Shown in pieces: positions 59,101 through 64,000 of a stretch of 64,000 nt of DNA. The DNA lies in NCBI RefSeq assembly GCF_032854445.1, contig NC_088301.1:7684281-7748280 (forward strand). Reading direction: 5' to 3'. This stretch comes from Liolophura sinensis (taxonomy: Eukaryota > Mollusca > Polyplacophora > Chitonida > Chitonidae). The position numbers and the translations under genes are program-made. Under the pieces are notes generated by a model. The model saw nothing but the letters and a program-made list of their open reading frames with translations. It searched no databases and was not told the DNA's origin. Position 1 is the first letter of the stretch; every line of letters starts with the position of its first letter.

Positions 59101-62100
59101 ACACCAATCAAATAAATAAATAAATATAAACAGGAATAAATGGGCATACAGGGCCTTATACTTTTGCTTATCCCATATGTGGAACTTTCTCCTCATGTGT
59201 CCACTCTGATCAATTCACACCATTTGAAACAGCTACAAGGCGTATTTCCAACACGAATCACGTTTTAATTATGTCTCATATGTAAACAAACTGCAAAAAA
59301 CAAAGTCACCGAAATTATTTTAAAAATGACCAAACATTCTCAAATTTCTGATTCCCAATTAATGCAGGTCCACATCTTTCACAAAAGCACCTGAGAGTCT
59401 CGCATCATAGTATAACATAATTATAAATATAGAATCCGGAAACTTACTTTCACTTAAAGCAACTGGTAACAGATATGAGCTACATTTTGAGTTCTGCAAA
59501 GCAAATCTACTGGAACAAATAATGCCTGAGCTATCTGGCTTATTTAAGAAGTACGCGTTACTCACATGTTCCTGTGCCCAGGTCTGTCTCCACCACCACG
59601 TCTCCCAGTCTTGTCAGATACACCAGGATGTAGTCTCCAGTTCTGACAACAAAACACAGACACATACACATAGCTTTGGTATCAGTTATAGCTGTTGGTT
59701 CCACGCACACAAGGCAGACAATGCAGAAGCAACATTACCCCCATACATTGGGCAAATTGGCATGAACCATCCTAATGATGAGAACACCAAATTTTTTTTA
59801 TATCTGTCTATGTGAGTCGAAAAATGAAAATGTTTCAAACTCACCTAGAGCTGTAGACAAAAGCTAGGACGACCCTCTCTGTGTTGGCTGTGCTGTTAGC
59901 GGTGAAATGAACAGTGAGACGTTCTGTGCTGCTTGATGCAGCCAATGATGTGGCATCTAGCTTCACTTTTGATCTCACCACTGTGCTCCCATCAAATATG
60001 CCCGATGGCTCTGCAATGAGACAAGAGCCACCAAATCTCAGGTAAATATGATTTCAAAATATTATTTGCATATGCCGTATTTGAAACTGCATATTTTAAG
60101 TGCTATCCTATATTTTACAGGGGGCCCTCCGTGGCTCGGTTAGTTATCGCGCTAGCGCAGCATAATGAGGAGTCTCTCACCATGCTGGCCTCCTCTCCGG
60201 CCGTACGCAGGAAGGTCTGCCAGCAACCTGCAGATGGTTGTGGGTTTTCCCCGGGCTTTGCCCGGTTTCCACCCACCATAATGCTGGCCGCCGTTGTATA
60301 AGTGAAATATTCTTGAGTATGGCGTAAAACACCAAATAAATATTATTTAAACAATTATCAAATAAATAAATATATGTTACACATGATGTAAACACATAAC
60401 TATTACACTGATACATTTATCTGTCTGAAAGGTGATCTTGATTTGTAAATGTTTCATACTGTGACACTGGTACATTTACCTGTCTGACAAGTGATCCCTG
60501 TGTAGTAAGAGTTCATACAGTCACATTGGTACTCTCCTTCCCACAATTCCACACAAAGGCCTCCATTCTTACAGCCCTGCTTTTCACAGCCTGCTATGCA
60601 TCCCACAGATGTACCTGCATATCACAAAAAAAGAGAGCGATATGTAAGAAAAACAATTTCATATATTTATTTATTTATTTGATTGGTGTTTTACGCCATA
60701 CTCAAGAATATTTCACTTTTACGACCGCGGCCAGCATTATGGTGGGAGGAAACTGGGCACAGCCCGGGGGAAACCCACAACCATCCGCAAGCTGCTGGAA
60801 GACCTTCCCACTTATGACCAAAGAGGAAGCCAGCATGAGCTGGACTTGAACTCACAGCGACCGCATTGGTGAGAGGCTCCTGGGTCATTACACTGCGCTA
60901 GCACACTAACCAACTGAGCCACGGAGGCCCCTCAATTTCTTATACATGTAATGAAAGTTTGTCCAGTCCAAACTCATTAAGTTTAATAAAGCAACCTTTG
61001 ATAAGCTCACGATTTCAAGGCCTAATCGACTAGTCTGACATCCATCATATGTACAAGTTAAAGCAGAATCCTCACATGATACTCTATGTTTCTGACGGTA
61101 TATTTCCAACAACCTACCATTTTGATACTCTGCAGATCCCTCTAAATCAAAGATGTACTCGTTGCTACGGAAACCGCGGACACAGCCATGCAGAGTCGCT
61201 GGCGTAATTTTAGTCTTCATCTCCTTAGGAACACCCCCCACGTAAAGCTTTATGAATGGGTCAGGAGGAAGCTCTCCTCTGATTGGCCGAACAGATTCTG
61301 TCAAAACATTAACAGTCAGATATGATAAACCTGTCAATGTATCATTTTATTTACGAACTTGTGTCACTAGTCTGTCACTAGTCTTTCACTCTTTACTCTA
61401 GAATATTTAACTTATATCTCAACAATGGATTCAACTTATATCTCAACAAAAGCAGCACAGATTTTCACTTTACCCTTTATCACTTATTTATATCCACACC
61501 AAACTGAAAATTCCTCAATATTCTGGATATTTTGTAAAAAAATCTAAGCTTTCAAATGACAGATTGAAAGTTTAACTTTCAGAGTTTCTCTTTGTCTGAC
61601 TTCAGCAATGCCATATGCCTACCTCGAGAGTTGAAGGGTTTGGAGAGGTAGGTCCTCAGCAGGGCTCGCTTCTGTTGGATTACCCTGCTGATCTTACCAC
61701 ACTGGAGCTTAAGCCAGCCACTGTCCAGCTTTTCGATGATCACCTGCTTCCAGTTGCCATCGTTCAAGTCTGTCAAGCAGAAATATTGATGCAGAGCTAA
61801 GGTTAATTTATACATTTATTTTTGGTTATTTGATTGCTGAATATTAAAGTGAAGTCTCAAAGTCTGCCACTATATATACATAGAAAAAATGATAAACGAC
61901 AGAGTTATCACAGGAAAGTACGTAAAAAATTCTATAAAGTTTTGAAAGCTGAGAAGATGAAGTTCAGCACTGGGGATATGGCACTGAAGGACAATTCACT
62001 CCAACTAGCCATATTGTAGAAGCCCTTCTGGATCAATAGTGCTGGAAGCGTCACAAGATAATTGGCTGTCATGTCAAAAACCCTATTTGCTCTTGATTGT

Positions 62101-63486
62101 CAGTGTGGTTTTGTATGGTGAATAGACAGATATTTTTGCAATCAGTTGAATTTTACGGTTAGTTTAAGTGTGAAACTGATGCATTTCGAACCACACTTTT
62201 GAACTGCCTGTGTCACAATGTGTACATGTTGGGCAGGATACTGCAGTAGCTTTACAGGGTGAGCTGGCATGAAAACCTCAGGAGAGTCATTGGTCAAAGA
62301 AAAATACTGTGACTTTGCATTATTTTTCCTCAGCAAAGTCAGATTTATTGCAAAAACATCTTCCCGAAATCTGATTGAAAGGGTCTGTTATCAATCAGAA
62401 GGTCCTGCTATGTTCGGTAAATTTGGTAGAGCCAGGTAGGCCAAATGCTTACACCCATGTAGGACGAGGACAAGGCTTGTGTCCACAAACATCACCCTGA
62501 CCAAGCACCAAACTAAAATCTTTGTGAAAGAAACATCATCCCTTTGAACAAGAAACAGAGCTGATACTCTTTGGTTGGCTATCAGGCGTTTTTGTTTGTA
62601 TTTTCTCATTGTCACATTGTTTAATCCTGATGGTATGGGAGAGCACAAAATAGGTTTTGTGACGTTAGCAAGAGGCTCTAATCATTAGGCCACTGAAATG
62701 GTCCCATTGGTGGGTTGTACAAGATGGATTTCCCTGTGCATTTACCCTGATTTCATTTAGCCTTGACTCATCTCTGACCTCTCAACTGATATACGTTCAG
62801 GACTTGTACAAAAAGAGATCTTCCCAAGAACATGACCTTAAAAACACTGACTCAATTTAACCTTAACTCACCTCTGACCTTTATGAACTGATCAATGACA
62901 CATTAGTACATTAATAGCAAGTACAGAAGGAGAATTTTCCCAAGAATGTACCCTTACAATTATGAATCAACTTATAACTTGACCTTGACTCACCTCTGAC
63001 CTTTATGAACTGATCAATGATACATTAGTACATTAATAGCAAGTACAGAAGGAGAATTTTCCCAAGAATGTACCCTTACAATTATGAATCAACTTATAAC
63101 TTGACCTTGACTCACCTCTGACCTTTATGAACTGATCAATGACACATTAGTACATTAATAGCAAGTACAGAAGGAGAATTTTCCCAAGAATGTACCCTTA
63201 CAATTATGAATCAACTTATAACTTGACCTTGACTCACCTCTGACCGGTATGAATTCATCAATGATGTACGTTAGTGAGTTGTACAGAAGGAGAATTTCTC
63301 GAGCATTTCTCAGCTCCAGCTGTATGAAGTTGTTGAAGTGGTCATGCATATAGAAGAGGAGAGCGTTGGCCTGGAATGTCCTGAAGCTGAAGACAAGTGT
63401 GCCAGATAGGACTCTGGGCGTTGTTACGTTCACTTCTAGGTACGAGTGCTCTGCACCATCAATGGTGGCCATGTTCTCATCAATAT
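38314..63486 (-). CDS. LamG-EGF-LamG type I membrane protein (neurexin/Caspr/axotactin-like), 3' part, 17 exons
   Basis: Exons in transcript order: 63486-63238, 61769-61623, 61297-61118, 60614-60480, 60010-59845, 59642-59566, 57919-57834, 57194-57147, 55528-55393, 51907-51714, 48503-48371, 46899-46654, 44174-44125, 42875-42764, 42209-42085, 41029-40922, 38556-38314 (stop 38314-38316). Splice sites are GT-AG and all phases join; 810 residues plus stop, first exon entered in phase 1. Order: LamG, EGF, LamG, short stalk with NIT sites, one TM helix, about 272-residue cytoplasmic tail. LNS-EGF-LNS is the neurexin module, and Caspr and axotactin also use it, but the tail lacks the neurexin 4.1/PDZ end I know. 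The N-terminus is off the right edge. A role as an adhesion receptor is inferred from domains only. Confidence 0.85.
40165..40268. repeat. 32-bp tandem repeat, three copies
   Basis: 'aggagactcacttcataatt' plus 'atatgcacgtc' repeats at about 40174, 40206 and 40238 inside the last intron of the LamG gene. Confidence 0.85.
44020..44112. repeat. 34-bp tandem repeat, about 2.5 copies
   Basis: 'aacgtgaaaacagacaaatt' plus 'ctagggaaaggaaa' repeats just downstream, in transcript sense, of the exon at 44125-44174, only about 13 bases from its donor. Confidence 0.85.
44866..44892. repeat. (TTA)n microsatellite
   Basis: About eight to nine consecutive TTA/ATT units in an intron of the LamG gene. Confidence 0.95.
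45445..45650 (-). repeat. tRNA-derived SINE (family A), reversed
   Basis: Begins 'tttatttatttgattggtgt' (the 3' tail of the element), passes 'cagcattatggtgggaggaa' and ends near 'catgagctggacatgagcga', the reverse of the B-box side. The head is missing past 'attggtgagagg'. Confidence 0.9.
45872..46110 (-). repeat. tRNA-derived SINE (family A), reversed, second adjacent copy
   Basis: Same order of blocks as the copy 220 bases to its left: 'tttatttatttgattagttg', 'cagcataatggtttgaggaa', 'agccagcaaatgagctggag', then 'gctcctgggtcatcg'. The two lie head to tail in the intron between the TM exon and exon 44125-44174. Confidence 0.88.
46654..46899 (-). CDS. Transmembrane exon with basic stop-transfer and YHEL motif
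   Basis: Encodes the hydrophobic run AVTLVAFLLIVALVIALLLA followed directly by RLRRRRERYD, a textbook type I stop-transfer. The cytoplasmic part contains EYHELKMPL, a Yxx-hydrophobic motif of the kind used for adaptor-mediated endocytosis, and TMDEFSLVSGGTLDQ. The donor 'gtgcgt' is less common than 'gtaagt' or 'gtgagt' but phase and flanks fit. Confidence 0.88.
47205..47400 (-). repeat. Family B fragment with internal ~105-bp duplication
   Basis: 'gtaatgtgcctccttgtttg' and 'caggacagatttccaccaca' appear near 47255-47297 and again near 47347-47386. The reverse complement matches the 'gtggaaatctgtcctgcaac' part of family B at 58270-58300. Upstream of it lies 'tttaaccttttatctcacaa' and another related piece at 47805-47880. 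Confidence 0.7.
48371..48503 (-). CDS. Juxtamembrane stalk exon
   Basis: Encodes IVTMPPWDKGPAEVELIQPI followed by NITNITRIVPIITSSTDYLT. Two Asn-Ile-Thr sequons suggest N-glycosylation close to the membrane. No fold is recognised. It is entered in phase 0 and leaves in phase 1 into the TM exon. Confidence 0.8.
49231..49257 (+). other. G-run cluster (possible G-quadruplex)
   Basis: Three runs of 7, 6 and 7 G separated by single bases (A, T) lie between 49235 and 49256. Each run can supply two GGG tracts, so an intramolecular quadruplex is possible on the plus strand, which is the template strand of the LamG gene. Confidence 0.6.
51714..60010 (-). CDS. Second LamG domain, optional 48-bp exon, and Pro-rich stalk start
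   Basis: Exon 60010-59845 starts EPSGIFDGSTVV and contains LTVHFTANST and VVLAFVYSSR; 59642-59566 gives GDYILVYLTRLGDVVVETDL; 57919-57834 gives DDQRHKLEYKRRQTELSLT, the strand before the LD turn. 57194-57147 is a 16-residue phase 0-0 exon (LDPFEGNKSSVIDLAE). 55528-55393 gives LDQDRPSTVVHPDY, DTIMVGGVVLN and NFTGCLS. 51907-51714 completes the fold with DVVYYPLANSVLKFQPL and continues into an acidic, Pro-rich stalk (MEKPQQEIPSSPSDSESRPE). Without the 48-bp exon the protein reads ELSLT-LDQD, a normal LamG strand-turn, so that exon is probably alternative. Confidence 0.85.
51930..52400. repeat. 28-bp minisatellite beside a LamG-gene acceptor
   Basis: About sixteen degenerate copies of 'gtagcatcacagtattctca' plus 'atcactca', with alternating variants ('atcatgta', 'atcctgca'; 'cacagtattc', 'caaagtgttc'). 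In transcript sense the array ends about 22 bases upstream of the 3' splice site of exon 51907-51714. Confidence 0.92.
53033..53060 (-). pseudogene. 28-bp exact copy of LamG exon fragment in intron
   Basis: Identical to 55396-55423, the 3' end of exon 55528-55393 that encodes NYQNFTGCLS. Homology stops abruptly on both sides and the donor is not preserved. It lies in the intron downstream of the source exon, in the same orientation. Confidence 0.85.
57147..57194 (-). CDS. Candidate alternative 16-residue exon in the second LamG domain
   Basis: Acceptor 'ccatag' and donor 'gtgagt' enclose exactly 48 bases, phase 0 on both sides. The insert LDPFEGNKSSVIDLAE begins with the same LD (CTGGAC) as the next exon, so skipping restores a canonical LamG sequence. 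Neurexins carry comparable short splice inserts in LNS loops. Inclusion cannot be proven from DNA alone. Confidence 0.65.
58055..58360 (+). repeat. Dispersed repeat family B, LamG intron copy
   Basis: 'gggtcaatcctgggtcgggt', 'ctgtatcagtataatggctc', 'cttgcctttggtaagttgtc', 'ggtggaaatctgtcctgcaa' follow the same order as at 19955-20265, ending with 'atgatgaaaaaattgttcag'. Confidence 0.75.
58968..59128 (+). repeat. tRNA-derived SINE (family A), 5'-truncated
   Basis: Starts 'ctctccggactttggtggga', has 'ggtctgccagcaacctgcgg', a small internal duplication around 'cagtttcctcccacggtttc', and ends 'caccaatcaaataaataaat'. The '...tgaaatattcttgagtacggcg' part is deleted. Confidence 0.85.
60121..60343 (+). 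repeat. tRNA-derived SINE (family A), with A-box head
   Basis: Begins 'ggggccctccgtggctcggt' 'tagttatcgcgctagcgca', an A-box-like tRNA head, then jumps to 'ctcctctccggccgtacgca' (B-box segment deleted) and ends 'gtatggcgtaaaacaccaaa'. It lies about 140 bases downstream, in gene sense, of the EGF exon. Confidence 0.92.
60480..60614 (-). CDS. Single-exon EGF-like domain
   Basis: A phase 1-1 exon of 135 bases encodes GCIAGCEKQGCKNGGLCVEL and YQCDCMNSYYTGITCQT. The CxNGGxC, CxC and G-x-x-C spacing is that of an EGF repeat between two LamG domains, as in neurexin and Caspr. No Ca-binding DxNE-type motif is evident at its start. The exon sits between two oppositely oriented SINEs (60121-60343 and 60662-60931). 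Confidence 0.9.
60662..60931 (-). repeat. tRNA-derived SINE (family A), near full length, reversed
   Basis: From 'tttatttatttatttgattg' to 'ccaactgagccacggaggcc'. It contains the reverse of a B-box ('ggacttgaactcacagcgac') and of an A-box ('gcgctagcacactaaccaac'), so it is the most complete copy here. It starts about 48 bases upstream, in gene sense, of the EGF exon acceptor. Confidence 0.94.
61118..63486 (-). CDS. First LamG domain (three exons)
   Basis: Exon 63486-63238 encodes TIDGAEHSYLEVNV, LVFSFRTFQANALLFYMHD and FIQLELRNAREILLLYN, a typical LamG beta-sandwich start. Exon 61769-61623 gives DGNWKQVIIEKLDSGWLKLQ, matching the conserved 'W..V...R....L.VD' strands. Exon 61297-61118 gives PFIKLYVGGVPKE and LHGCVRGFRSNEY, the YVGGxP and GC(V/I)R landmarks that close the fold. 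All three junctions are phase 1, the usual phase for shuffled extracellular modules. The donor of the first exon lies inside a 122-bp tandem array (see repeat entry). Confidence 0.88.
62771..63236 (-). repeat. 122-bp tandem array built from an exon tail plus donor
   Basis: Units start at 62871, 62993 and 63115, exact 122-bp spacing, and the next unit start (63237) is the 3' end of the real exon 63486-63238. A more diverged unit starts at 62771. Units B and C differ by about one base from A. Each unit carries the reverse complement of 'ggtcagaggtgagtcaaggt', that is the exon end and its 5' splice site, and 'gaaaattctccttctgtac' from the exon interior. Frame is lost in the copies. Confidence 0.93.
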
Positions 63487-63807
63487 CTGGGAAGAGAGCA
63501 TGAATATTCATTGATTACTGACTCGGGTATAAATCTGAATGTATCTCCATCAAATAATAAAAAAAACAGGACAGAAATGACAGATACTTCAACTATTGAC
63601 CCATTTTAACGTAACCTTACAAGCCAAGCAAACGCAAGGATTTCAACAAATGCACTGAAGGAATCTCCAAACTCTTCAGGTCCTCGTACAGATGATAAAC
63701 ACAAATGCATCTGATACAGAATGGGAAAACATGTGTGGCATCCTACAGATGTGAAACCAAGCCAACATACAACCATTAAAGTCAACAAATGATACTGGCA
63801 TTTTGTA

Positions 63808-64000
63808 TTTACTCTGTTGAGAATTGGTGCTTATGTGTTCTTCACCACTATTTAATACTCTACACTTAATGACAGTTTATGCCCGTATGATGACACCAGA
63901 AGACTTTGTTGATAGTTGGAGCTCACGTGTTCACCAAGAGTACTTAATCTCTTGACAGTTGAAGCCCAGGTGTTCACCACGAGTACTTACTCCGTTGACA
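63808..64000. repeat. Decayed ~49-bp tandem array at the right edge
   Basis: Variants of 'gtgttcaccacgagtactta' followed by 'ctctgttgacagttggagct' recur about four times; the last is cut by the window edge. No exon is recognised between 63487 and 64000, although the upstream part of the LamG gene must lie further right. Confidence 0.7.

Noticed and set aside
60121-60931. tRNA-like A and B boxes suggesting a tRNA gene
   Set aside because: The boxes belong to the SINE head; no cloverleaf-capable complete tRNA sequence is present.
63975-64000. Minus-strand 'gtaagt' donor at the right edge suggesting a further exon
   Set aside because: It falls within a decayed tandem array, and there is not enough sequence to judge coding potential.

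Overview
The window is animal nuclear DNA: AT-rich, intron-dense, and cut by many GT-AG introns, minisatellites and dispersed repeats. A tRNA-derived SINE whose tail reads like 'gtaaaacaccaatcaaataaata' occurs at least ten times, on both strands. I associate that element, from memory, with molluscs and other lophotrochozoans, so a mollusc (perhaps a bivalve) is the most likely source. This is an inference and was not searched.

There are three protein-coding genes. (1) Plus strand, about 1088-13935: the 3' part (16 exons, 767 residues to the stop) of SPEF2, the sperm flagellar protein of the ciliary central apparatus; its 5' exons lie left of the window. (2) Plus strand, 16522-29128: a complete class I histone deacetylase, the HDAC1/2 orthologue (16 exons, 524 residues), with a CpG-denser promoter carrying an E2F-like and a CRE-like site. 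(3) Minus strand, 63486 down to 38314: the 3' part (17 exons, 810 residues) of a type I membrane protein with LamG-EGF-LamG-stalk-TM and a roughly 272-residue cytoplasmic tail. It is neurexin/Caspr/axotactin-like in its ectodomain, but the tail resembles nothing I recognise. SPEF2 and HDAC1 run head to tail, HDAC1 and the LamG gene run tail to tail, and about 9 kb of repeat-rich sequence and probable 3' UTR lies between the two stops. The three genes show no obvious functional link; none of this is an operon or a bacterial-style system.

Region by region: 1-735 is a satellite of roughly 100 bp units; 736-13935 SPEF2; 13936-16521 SPEF2 3' UTR and intergenic; 16522-29880 HDAC1 with its 3' UTR, interrupted by a 200-N gap at 21967-22166; 29880-34500 minisatellite-rich intergenic DNA; 34500-38313 unassigned, probably including the LamG gene 3' UTR; 38314-63486 the LamG gene; 63808-64000 a decayed tandem array.

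The most notable observations are these. The 200-N gap is flanked by about 1.2 kb of the same sequence, so HDAC1 exons 7-8 appear twice and the left copy is frameshifted; this looks like an unmerged contig overlap. A young 122-bp tandem array consists of copies of the tail of a LamG exon with its 5' splice site. A 28-bp exact exon fragment lies in another intron of the same gene. A 48-bp phase 0-0 exon would insert 16 residues in the second LamG domain, in the manner of neurexin splice inserts. An opposed SINE pair brackets the single EGF exon.
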